NCBI GenBank assembly: GCA_938045545.1
Contig: CALIBN010000016.1
Coordinates: 1 to 64,000 of the forward strand
DNA length: 64,000 nucleotides
Direction of reading: 5' to 3'
DNA from: an uncultured archaeon
GTDB lineage: Archaea; Thermoproteota; EX4484-205; JAAOZP01
Shown here: one piece after another, positions 33,195-42,298 of the stretch
Position numbering within the stretch: position 1 is the stretch's first letter
Layout: the number at the start of each line of letters is the position of its first letter
The notes under the pieces: generated by a model
Databases searched by the model: none
Seen by the model: only the letters and a program-made list of their open reading frames with translations
Told to the model about the DNA's origin: nothing
Program-made: the position numbers and the translations under genes

Positions 33195-33434
33195 ATGAGA
33201 ATGCGTATTGCGCACGGCCCTTTGAAGTGTGGGAAGTCATGCCGCAGGTGCGATTACCTTAAGCTCGGGTTATGCGCTGGATGCCACCTTCCCAAGAGGA
33301 ACCTCTGCTTGGCTTACCAGTGCATCGTAGGAAGGTTAGAATCATGGGAATAACCCTCAGATGTAGGGCCTGCCCGCTTGCCCCGGCTTGCGTAAAGTCC
33401 GGCAGGTTCACCCCGCGCGCGCGATAGCGAGAAC
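33195..33434 (+). pseudogene. Locus B: Cys-rich zinc-binding-like protein, frameshifted
   Basis: 'MRMRIAHGPLKCGKSCRRCDYLKLGLCAGCHLPKRNLCLAYQCIVG' continuing in another frame 'GITLRCRACPLAPACVKSGRF'; near-identical to locus C 50442..50879. Confidence 0.7.
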
Positions 33435-34573
33435 GTGACGAAGGTTGAGGAGAAAGGTGTGCACAGCTTCCTCGAGTACGATGGTCAAATACTGCTCTCA
33501 ACCATAATGCCGGACAAGCTCCTAACCGAGGAAACCTTCAACTTCACCGTAAGCTTTGTGAAGAAAGGGGGCTTCGACGGAGTAGTCGGGTGGGACATGC
33601 CCGTTTACGCTGACTATCCCAAGGCATTAAACCTATCCAATTTGGTTAAGGCTACGCTCCTGACGATGAGGTATGTGGAGGAGGGGATACCAACAATACC
33701 ATTGTTGAAAGGCGGAGACTCTTCTGAGATAGCGCTTCACGCCGAGTGGTTGGAGAAAATAGGCTTCAAGAGGATTGGGCTCCACGCCACTGAGTATATT
33801 CTAGCTAGAACTCGTGGCGGCATTGGGATTTATGGAGACTTAGCTAAAGTCGCCAACAACCTCTACTCACTGGTGCTGGTGAAAATATACGAGATTGGAG
33901 CGAAGCCACTGATAATGGGAGCCTTAAGCCCCAGGGGCCTCCGCGACTACCACGAGTCCGTGGAGAGATCTCTCTAGCGGGAATGTCTTGGCTAATAGAG
34001 GCTAGGAAGTGGCGTGCTTACGTGGGCACATCCTCTGGCCTGGGCATCGTAGACCTAGGGAGGGGCATCATGGAGTGTAAGTGCAAGGCATGTTTAGGCA
34101 AGTCTCCGAGTCAGGTCGTTGAAAACCAGGATGACATAGCGTGGCATAACTTGGTCCTGCTCAAGGAGTATGCGGAGAAGGGTAAGCTTGATGAAACGCC
34201 TGTTTACAACATGATACTGGGGAAGGATGATACCTTGGCGGTTGTGGGGGATCTGCACATAGGCATCTCCCAATCCCTTTGGCTGCCGTGTTTGAGGATG
34301 CTTAGGAAAATCCACCCAACCCACCTGGTTCTCCTAGGGGACGTGTTCGACTTCATAAGGGGGAAGCCGGAAGCATCGCAAGTCATTAGCTTCCTCAATC
34401 TCCTGAAAAACCTAAACGTCCGCATAGGATACGTATCAGGATGCTCGGATTCATACGCCTCCAGGTTTCTAGAGGCTCTGGCGAGGCTCGCATTTACGGA
34501 GGGGCCGAGGGAACCCCAGCTCTACAATCCACAACTAACGCTGGTGGAGGCAATGAGGATTCCTCCCTGCTGA
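33435..34573 (+). pseudogene. Locus B: TGT/DpdA-like protein followed in frame by a metallophosphoesterase-like segment; one frameshift near 33965
   Basis: 'GGFDGVVGWDMPVYADYPKALNLSNLVKATL...LHAEWLEKIGFKRIGLHATEYILAR', then zinc signature 'CKCKACLGKSPSQVVENQDDIAWHNL', then 'AVVGDLHIGIS...LVLLGDVFDF'. Confidence 0.55.
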
Positions 34574-35610
34574 TGATGACGGGAGACCTGTCGGAGGAGG
34601 AGAAGCAAGAAATAGAGGAACATATGAAGGAGGAGCGTGAGGAGCATGAGGTAGTAACGTCCAATAGGTTCGTCCTTCTGCAAGGACCTGGGGAAGAAGA
34701 GGAGGAAAAGGAGGAAGTAACTCCTCTAACGCTCGACTGGGAGATAAGGGAGATTGAGGCACTGGCCGAGGGGTATCCTCAGATGATCGAGAAGCTGGAG
34801 AATCTGGAAGAGGTATTGAACGAGGAGGAGAAGAGACAGGAGGAACTACTTAGGGAGGAGTTGTTCGAAAGTATTGCGAGGAAGTTGAGGAGGAGGCGGA
34901 ATCAGAAACTCCTCTTGAAAGACTGTTTAAAGAAGCTGAGGAACTGGCGGGAATCAAAGAGGTTGGGAAGCAGGTTGAAAAACCTCTTGAAAAGCCTGTG
35001 GAATACGAGAAACCCGAAGAGACGCATTATGAAGAGCCCGTAGAAGAGCTCGATATCCTAAAGGAAGAATTCGAAAAGCTAATGGGAGGAGAAGAACCTG
35101 TTGAAGAAATCGCCGAGGGCTTCGAAGAGGCTTGTGGAGAAGAGCTGGAGGAGAAAGTCGAGCTGATTGAGGAAGTTGAGGAAGAAGCCGGTGAGTTAAT
35201 TGAAGAGGTTGTTGAGGAGGAGCTGGAGGAAAGGGCTGAGCTAGTTGAGGAGGCTAGAGAAGAAGTTGAGGAAGTGGTTGAGGAGGTAGCCGAGGAAGCT
35301 GGAGAATTTGTTGAGGAAACTGCTGAGAAAGTTGTTGAGGAGGTTGGGAGAGAGGAAGAAGCCGAAGAGAAAGAGGAGTTGCTTGAAGAAGAAATTGGAG
35401 AGACTGCCGAAGAAGTCGTTGAGGAAGTCGAGGAAGTCGGTGAGTTAATTGAAGAGATTGAAAAAGAACCTGAGGAAGGGGCTAAAGAAGAGATTACAGA
35501 ATACGAGAAACCTAAGGAAGAGTTAGAAGGACACCGGAGGCAGTGGCTGCAGGAGAAGGGGAGGGGCCTGAGAAGGAAGAGGTCGAGAAGATTGTTGAAG
35601 AAAAACTGAG
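34574..35610 (+). CDS. Locus B: extremely Glu-rich, probably coiled-coil segment spread over two overlapping frames
   Basis: 'EEVEEEAGELIEEVVEEELEERAELVEEAREEVEEVVEEVAEEAGEFVEETAEKVV' etc.; frame change near 35000-35040. Confidence 0.5.
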
Positions 35611-35774
35611 GAAGTAATCGTTGATAGGTTTGAAAGAACGATATTCAAGTCCGGCCATATAGAGCGTCACGGGGAGTTTGAAAAAGGCCTTTACTTGATC
35701 AGAGTAAAGACAAAAGATGGAAAAATCTTCGAGTGGTCAACTAGGAAGGATAAAAAAGACAATGCCCTTAACAC

Positions 35775-36650
35775 TTGAGTTCCTGGGGAATTCTTAAAGG
35801 AACTAGTTGGAAAGAATGTGGAGATTACTATCGTCAAATACAATTACTTACTGCACTTTCAAAAGGTTCGAACTTCTACTTCTGTCCAAGAGAGGGGCTT
35901 ATTGTAGAGGGAAAGAAGATAGAATTAGAAAAGGTCGAGCCACTGAGCTGGAGTGAGAGGCATGGAGCATCTATGATGGTCAAGCTGGTGAAGAAAAGCA
36001 TGCAGGGCGCCGAAATATACCTCGCATTCTTTGAGGACGGAGAAGTTAGTATAGTCCTCAGCAAAGAATCTTCTATATATGGAACTATGTTTAGGGTTAC
36101 ATTAAGAGTTGAGGGGGGCTTCTTGATAATAAAATACAAGGATCAAGAAGTGTGGATCCCGATTATTAAGCTTTGGCAAGGCTCATGGGAGCTTAGCGAC
36201 GAAGAAATTAGGAGAATTAAAGAAGTTACAGATAATGCAACAAGACTAGGAAATGCTGGGAGAGATAAGGTTGAGGCCGTCATACGAGCTGGAGGGATTC
36301 CGGAAATAGAAAACGCGAAAGAAATATACAAGGAAGTCTACATCAGAAACGGGCACGGAAGAATTATAGGAAAGGTAGACTTGGTAGTTGAAAAAGAGAA
36401 CGAGCGCTTAACAGTCTTAGAAGTTAAGACGACCACGATTTCTGATTACCTTGAGGATAATCTTAAGGATGGTATAGAGGATTTGGAGGAAAAATATAAG
36501 TTGCTGATCAATAAGTACAGCCTCGATTTGAGAAAGATCGGCTTAGGCGTGAAGAAGGCGGAAGATATTGAAGCCTACATAAGCTTCTCGGTCTATTTCG
36601 ACATAAAGAACAAGAAGGCAAATGCAATATGGAGCGCATTATCGCCTTAA
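35775..36650 (+). CDS. Locus B: PD-(D/E)XK nuclease-like protein
   Basis: 'GKVDLVVEKENERLTVLEVKTTTISDYLEDNLKDGIEDLEEKY'. Confidence 0.65.
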   Translation: MSSWGILKGTSWKECGDYYRQIQLLTALSKGSNFYFCPREGLIVEGKKIELEKVEPLSWSERHGASMMVKLVKKSMQGAEIYLAFFEDGEVSIVLSKESSIYGTMFRVTLRVEGGFLIIKYKDQEVWIPIIKLWQGSWELSDEEIRRIKEVTDNATRLGNAGRDKVEAVIRAGGIPEIENAKEIYKEVYIRNGHGRIIGKVDLVVEKENERLTVLEVKTTTISDYLEDNLKDGIEDLEEKYKLLINKYSLDLRKIGLGVKKAEDIEAYISFSVYFDIKNKKANAIWSALSP

Positions 36651-36662
36651 AATAGATAGGAA

Positions 36663-37346
36663 TTAAACGAGATACTCGAAGCTCCAGCCCCTTTCCTTCT
36701 CCAGCTTCTCAGCTTCTTCCTTCGTCAGCACTACTACAATTATACGCATTATATCCCTACACTTGACCTGATAATCCTGGTACTCAGTGTCCTCAATGAG
36801 CTCGTTCAATTCTCTGAGACCCATGTCCTGGATGTAGTCGTGCAACAAGGCGATCTCAATGCTATGCCTCCTGCCTCTAAAGTCGAAGCTGACTTCCTGT
36901 ATTAGCCACTTGGATGCCGAGGGCGTTAACCACCTTGAGCTTATATTCGTAGGCTGAAAAACTCCCCTCGATATCCTTGCAAGCCTTTCCAAGATAGCCC
37001 TTCCCATCTCCTCGTCCAGCATCGTCTCCGCATCTTCCTCTAAGATCCTCTTGGTGTCGAAGACTATCAGTGTCCCGTCTATTTCAGTATCACTCTTTTC
37101 CATCCAATCCTTCTCATATTTCATGAGGGACTCTCTGAGAAGAATTCCATGAGACGCCCCATATATCGACTTCTCCTTCTCATCCCACCATCTATGTGAA
37201 TAGTTTATCTCTCCGTTAAAAATCTTCTTCAATATTTCCTCAGAGGATAGGTCAGAATAGTCCTGGAAGAAGCTCATCTTCCTAAGATATTCAATCGAAT
37301 TTACAAATCGTTTCCTGAGCTCAGGATCTACCATTCTCATTAACAA
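36663..37346 (-). CDS. Locus B: 'SIEYLR' family protein
   Basis: MVDPELRKRFVNSIEYLRKMSFFQDYSDLSSEEILKKIFNGE... Confidence 0.8.
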   Translation of the reverse strand: MLMRMVDPELRKRFVNSIEYLRKMSFFQDYSDLSSEEILKKIFNGEINYSHRWWDEKEKSIYGASHGILLRESLMKYEKDWMEKSDTEIDGTLIVFDTKRILEEDAETMLDEEMGRAILERLARISRGVFQPTNISSRWLTPSASKWLIQEVSFDFRGRRHSIEIALLHDYIQDMGLRELNELIEDTEYQDYQVKCRDIMRIIVVVLTKEEAEKLEKERGWSFEYLV

Positions 37347-37493
37347 TTAACGAAACTCCAGTTTTTAAGCGTAACTATCCTCAAATCAAATATATCCTTC
37401 TCAGCATTACTACTACGCCTTGATTGGCCATTAAGCATTCCCATAACAATTACGATCACTTGATACTGAAACTGGAAAGAAACAAGCCAAAAA

Positions 37494-37594
37494 GGCCGCC
37501 GCCGCGATTTGAACGCGGAATCAGTGGCTCCACAGGCCACCGCGTTAACCTGGTTTAGCGGTGGTTTTTAGCACGCACATACGCCACAGCGGCC
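37494..37594 (-). tRNA. tRNA-His(GUG) with putative ~23-nt intron in the D-arm region
   Basis: Acceptor GCCGCTG/CGGCGGC with G-1 and C73, anticodon arm GTGGC-CTGTGGA-GCCAC. Confidence 0.8.
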
Positions 37595-37935
37595 ACGGTA
37601 GATTAAACGTTGAAGCCCCGTTTTAAACTTTCTCCTCCTTGAGAAGCTGAAGAAAGAGAGGTTGGAAGTTCGAATCTCGGCAGCGGCCCTTTAACAACCA
37701 ATATTTGGAAACAAGCCTCCTGATGCGAGTAATGTGGATTAGAAAATAATTAATTCCAATATTTACTGAGATTAAGGAATAAATAATACTGTAGACTAAC
37801 ACTCCTATTCCGCTTATTTCTAAATCTTCCCCTCGAACCACCACTAGCTTCAAACATGCTCGACCCAGCCTGCCCACCTTCTAAAGGGTTTTCGGCGAAA
37901 ACGTTTTAAGCCCCTTTTCCAAAGAAAACTGTTGA

Positions 37936-38027
37936 GCCTCGGTAACTCAGCCTGGTAGAGTGGCAGCCTTGTAAGCGGAAAAGGCTGAGAAAGCTGTTAG
38001 GCGAGGGTTCGAATCCCTCCCGAGGCT
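37936..38027 (+). tRNA. tRNA-Thr(UGU) with ~18-nt anticodon-loop intron
   Basis: GCCTCGG...CCGAGGC; 'CAGCCTTGTAA[gcggaaaaggctgagaaa]GCTG'. Confidence 0.88.
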
Positions 38028-38890
38028 TCCTTCAAAAATATGGATCATTAAGGTTGTTGTTGAGCCCAGCTGGACGTGTCTGCTTAAATCTTGGAAGTGT
38101 TGAGGAGCAGGTGTGGGTTTGATTGCGTAAGCTGCCCCTATTTTAAGAAACCTTGTATCGGCTGTGTGATTGAGACTCGCTTGGTGGATAAATGCGTCAG
38201 GGACACTTCCTACACTGGGATAACGCATCCCAAGGGCTCCTGCAGGCTTAGGCCGTATTGACCGATTGGAAGCAGGGATAGGCCTCCCACGATGCTGATT
38301 TCATCTCCTAGGAAGAAAGTAAATGACAAGGATAAGGATCCCTAGGTTTGTGCTTGAGATTGATATCACTGGTCAAAGGTCCTTGATACGGGGACATGGT
38401 TTCCAAGTATCGACAGTTTTCCTGCCCCTATGGCAACTGTTTGCAAATGAATTTAGCGCACGCTGATGACGAGGAAAAGAGAACATATAGACATAGCCTG
38501 TCATTTGTGAAAGAAGCTACGAAAAAGGGAGCAAATTCCCATTCAGAAATTTAAGAATCAACAGAAGGTAAAGCCTCACTCGAAGGAGAGAAAACTCGCA
38601 ATAACCTCGGCCACCTCAGTATTCTGTGAGCTAGAATCAACGCTCTTTAATAAGGTAATTATGTGGGCAGGCAATTGCGACCTCCAATCTCTCTTGGACT
38701 ACATTCACTTCCTTGCCAATGGATTAGTTGAACATAAGATTGCCACCCGCATAATAGGATACGATTTGGAAAACAACACTGAGAAATTAGCGATCGAAGA
38801 TTTGTATACAGAGGAAAACAGAGTAAAAGAGGTTTTCCTATGGCTGGCTTAATGCGGATGCTTGACGCATTACGACGTTCAGCTTAAACG

Positions 38891-38983
38891 AGCCCCAGGT
38901 GGGCTTCGAACCCACGCCCTCCTCCATTGACGCTTTTCCAGCATTACCAAGGAGGCGCTCTAACCAGGCTGAGCTACTGGGGC
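38891..38983 (-). tRNA. tRNA-Thr(GGU) with ~18-nt anticodon-loop intron
   Basis: RC GCCCCAG...CTGGGGC; 'CCTCCTTGGTAA[tgctggaaaagcgtcaat]GGAGG'. Confidence 0.85.
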
Positions 38984-39187
38984 TGCAGTACTCCTGGTTT
39001 CAGGCTGTTTTAAGCTTTTTGACGAGGGTTTTTAATTTCGCGTTTAAGCTTTGTGGCTGAGCCGGTTGCCGGAGGAATGTGTTTAGAAATTGATGCTGCA
39101 TCGCTTTTTCAGGAATTTTTCTGAATAAACTAGTAAAGAAGATTGTATTGAAACCATTATAAAAAGCCATATAAGTCAGTCCCTGCA

Positions 39188-39601
39188 GTGGAAATGATGC
39201 TAAAGATGCTTGTACAAGATGTCAAGGGTGAGGAGTCCTCGGAGTCCGAGACCCTTGTTTCCGAGGTTCTTGAAATAATGAGTATGATGAAAACCGTTAA
39301 GAGAAGAATTGGCGAGTTGAAAAACGGTGGGAATAGTGATCCGGATACGAGTGTTGATAAGCTGGAGAATCTTCTTCAAACGCTCAGGCTTGAAATGGTT
39401 AAAAGGTGCATTCTCCTTGCCCAGAAACACGGCATAGGGTTTAAGCCTCCAGCAGCCCCAGCTCTTTTAAACGGTGGCGGCAAGCATGTTTCCAAGGAGC
39501 CCGACTTCATTTTGGGCGACTTGTCTAGGCTTGAAGAAGAGTTGAACAGGGCTTATCGTGTTGCCAGGGAAACCCTGAGCAACCTGAGCCGGCTGGTTTG
39601 A
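39188..39601 (+). CDS. Hypothetical protein upstream of rpiA
   Basis: Intact ORF, same orientation as rpiA, 4 bp gap. Confidence 0.6.
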   Translation: MEMMLKMLVQDVKGEESSESETLVSEVLEIMSMMKTVKRRIGELKNGGNSDPDTSVDKLENLLQTLRLEMVKRCILLAQKHGIGFKPPAAPALLNGGGKHVSKEPDFILGDLSRLEEELNRAYRVARETLSNLSRLV

Positions 39602-39605
39602 AGAG

Positions 39606-40316
39606 ATGACAAGCCTCGCTGACCTGAGGAGGCTGGCAGCAGAGAAGGCTCTAACCCATGTTGAATCCGGGATGATTATTGGCCTTGGCTCCGGAACCAC
39701 GATGGCAGATGTTTTCCTGCCTCTGCTGGCTGAGAGGATCAGGACGGGCGTTATTAGAGATGTTCGCCTCGTCCCGTCTTCTCGCCAAATAGAGTTTAAG
39801 ATTTTCGAGGAGGGTTTAGAAGCCGCTAGCTTCAACCAGATAGACCATGTGGATATTACTATAGATAGTGCAGACCTTGTTGAAAGAGAATCTTTGACCG
39901 CGATAAAAGGCAGGGGAGGCGCCCTGCTTCTTGAGAAGGTTCTGAGCTCGGTTTCCAGCAAGATGGTTCTGATTCTGGATGAGAGGAAGATTGCTGAAAG
40001 AGTTCCGCCGGGGTTCCCAATACCGGTGGAGGTTCTTCAAAACCTGGTTCTCTTGGTTAAAAAGAGGGTTGAAAAGGCTCTTGGAGTAAGCGTAAGAATT
40101 AGGACGGGAAGCGGCAAGGTTGGGCCTGTAATAACCGACTCTGGAAACGCTATTATCGACGTCCCCCTGCCTGAAAACCGTAGCCTCGAGTGGCTGGACG
40201 ATTTCTTCAACAATACGCCTGGGATTCTGGAGAACGGTATCTTCGAAGGCGTCGTAAGCTATGCTTATGTAGGTACGAGCAGCGGAGTATTAGAATTAAA
40301 GGGGAGAAGAGGATGA
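39606..40316 (+). CDS. rpiA: Ribose-5-phosphate isomerase A
   Basis: 'MIIGLGSGTTMADVFLPLLAERI' and 'KGRGGALLLEKVLSSVSS'. Confidence 0.92.
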   Translation: MTSLADLRRLAAEKALTHVESGMIIGLGSGTTMADVFLPLLAERIRTGVIRDVRLVPSSRQIEFKIFEEGLEAASFNQIDHVDITIDSADLVERESLTAIKGRGGALLLEKVLSSVSSKMVLILDERKIAERVPPGFPIPVEVLQNLVLLVKKRVEKALGVSVRIRTGSGKVGPVITDSGNAIIDVPLPENRSLEWLDDFFNNTPGILENGIFEGVVSYAYVGTSSGVLELKGRRG

Positions 40317-41035
40317 AGATAGAGCCCGCAGGCAGCATGGAGAGGGTGAAGCTTCTGCTCAGGGAGTCTTTGACCGACATAGAACTAGTATCCTACGACC
40401 TTGAGAAGATCGTTAGGAACCTGAGGAGGAAGGACAGCGAGTACCTTGAGAAGATAAGTATTCTTCTCGAAAAGAATGATCATGACAGGGCTAAGGCCTA
40501 TGCCGAAGAGATAGCTATGCTTAGAAGGGTTGCTAAACTTATCTACCAGTCCAGTCTGCTCGTGTTAACCATTAAGCTTAGGCTTGAAACAATGGTGGAG
40601 TCCGAGGAGCTGTACGGCATGCTTCCGCAGCTGGCGAGACTTCTCTCCAGGATAAGTGAGACAAGCCCACTGCCGGATCTTGAAAAGGAGTTCACCGGGG
40701 TTAAGGCTAAGCTTGAGGAAGCAGCCTCAATAATAACTAGGTCGACAGACATAAGAGCTGAAGCCGTTGACGTTGAGGCTGAGAAAGTCATCAAGGAGGC
40801 GGAGAGACTTGCCTCGCTGAAGCTTGAGACAACTTTTCCAAAGGTGCCTAGCTATGATTTAAGGGAGGAGGCTAAGCAAAGGGTTTTAGAATACCTTAAG
40901 ACAAACGCGGATTCCTTCAACATAGAGAGATGCGCGAAAGAGCTTTCGATGGAGAAGAGTGAGGTTGAAAGCCTTTTGAACGAGCTCATTAAGGAGAGGA
41001 GGGTTGTTGTAAAACGCGAGGAGGAGCTTGTTTAA
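40313..41035 (+). CDS. ESCRT-III-like (CdvB family) protein with C-terminal winged-helix-like region
   Basis: Helical Snf7-like core similar to 42299..42928; C-terminal 'RVLEYLKTNADSFNIERCAKELSMEKSEVESLLNELIKERRVVVKRE'. Confidence 0.75.
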   Translation: MKIEPAGSMERVKLLLRESLTDIELVSYDLEKIVRNLRRKDSEYLEKISILLEKNDHDRAKAYAEEIAMLRRVAKLIYQSSLLVLTIKLRLETMVESEELYGMLPQLARLLSRISETSPLPDLEKEFTGVKAKLEEAASIITRSTDIRAEAVDVEAEKVIKEAERLASLKLETTFPKVPSYDLREEAKQRVLEYLKTNADSFNIERCAKELSMEKSEVESLLNELIKERRVVVKREEELV

Positions 41036-42195
41036 GCAGAACCCCTTTCCTTCCTCCACTCCTCCATTTTAGCAAGGCTCTCCCTGCTTATGCTGCTGCC
41101 CCTGTTTCTAATCGCCTTGACGAGATCCTCCATGCTGACGGGCCTAGGGTCGCCTTTCATCGGGTCACCTTGCTCAAAGAATTCTTCAATCGTCATCTTG
41201 AAAGCATCTTTACATATGTTTTCAATATCGTGAGCAGAATACCCTTCTGTTAAACGCGCCAGCTCATCGTAGTGTATTGGTGGCTTAAGGCTGAGCTTGG
41301 ATGTGAAATACATGAAGAGTTTTTTCCTAGCCGTAATGTCTGGAGGAGGCACGTAAAGGCGTTCCTCAAACCTTCTTAGGAATGAGTCCGGCAGGAGCCA
41401 CGGGTTGTTCGTCGCCGCTATCACATACACGTGTTCCACACGACCCTTGCTCGCAAGACCATCCATCTCCTGCTGGAGCTGCAATCTGGCTCTAGATTCT
41501 CCACCTGTTTCATAAATATGGGTTCCGACAATGCTTTCAACTTCATCTATGAAAAGTATAGCAGGCTCGCTGGAGCTGCTGTTCCTCCTAGCGTGTTCGA
41601 AAAGCTTGGCAATGTTCTTCTCCGACTCTCCCAGCCATTTAGAAAGTACTGAGGAAGCTTTAACCAAGTAGAAGGTAGCCCTGATGCTGTTGGCTAGGGC
41701 TGCTGCCAAGAGTGTTTTTCCACATCCCGGGGGGCCGTAGAAAAGGATCCCTGTGGACCAGGGCAGCTTGTAGACATCAGGGCGGATAGTTGGAAAGATC
41801 ACGTTGACGTACAGCTTCTTCTTAGCCTCCTCCAGGTCTATTATATCCTCCCACCTGACAGAAGGCTTCTCTATCAGGACAACGTCTTGGAGCCACTTGT
41901 CCTCTCCCTCTTTTGACTCTGTTTTATTAATGTAAACAACCTCCTCCTTCCTCTTCATAAATCCTTCAAGCTTCTCAACTCTTTTCTGATACTCCCTTAT
42001 CCTGTCCAGATAGACCCTTTTCATACTGTCATTATCAGTCAGCGTGTAAAGCTGCATGAGTATTTCAATTGTTTCCCTATAGAGTTTCAGGGCAGACTTG
42101 TAGTCTCCTTGGCTGTCCATTGTAACTGCCTCATGTGCCTTTCTTATCGCAGTTTTCTCAAGCTCGCTCCGCCAGCTCAAGCTGGATACTTCCAC
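41032..42195 (-). CDS. cdvC: Vps4-like AAA ATPase with N-terminal MIT-like domain (CdvC)
   Basis: 'GILFYGPPGCGKTLLAAALAN', 'ILFIDEVESIVG', N-terminal helical MIT-like repeat. Confidence 0.9.
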   Translation of the reverse strand: MEVSSLSWRSELEKTAIRKAHEAVTMDSQGDYKSALKLYRETIEILMQLYTLTDNDSMKRVYLDRIREYQKRVEKLEGFMKRKEEVVYINKTESKEGEDKWLQDVVLIEKPSVRWEDIIDLEEAKKKLYVNVIFPTIRPDVYKLPWSTGILFYGPPGCGKTLLAAALANSIRATFYLVKASSVLSKWLGESEKNIAKLFEHARRNSSSSEPAILFIDEVESIVGTHIYETGGESRARLQLQQEMDGLASKGRVEHVYVIAATNNPWLLPDSFLRRFEERLYVPPPDITARKKLFMYFTSKLSLKPPIHYDELARLTEGYSAHDIENICKDAFKMTIEEFFEQGDPMKGDPRPVSMEDLVKAIRNRGSSISRESLAKMEEWRKERGSA

Positions 42196-42298
42196 TCCTG
42201 CTTGACACCAATAAAGGATTCCTATTAAGTTTTATCTACCTTAAAGTAAAGATTTATTGTATCACTAAAAATATTTAAGCCACGGTTTAAAGCGGATA

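Noticed and set aside
34535-34762. Antisense ORFs in the Glu-rich region (Pro/Ser-rich translations)
   Set aside because: Explained by the complement of GAG/GAA-rich coding DNA
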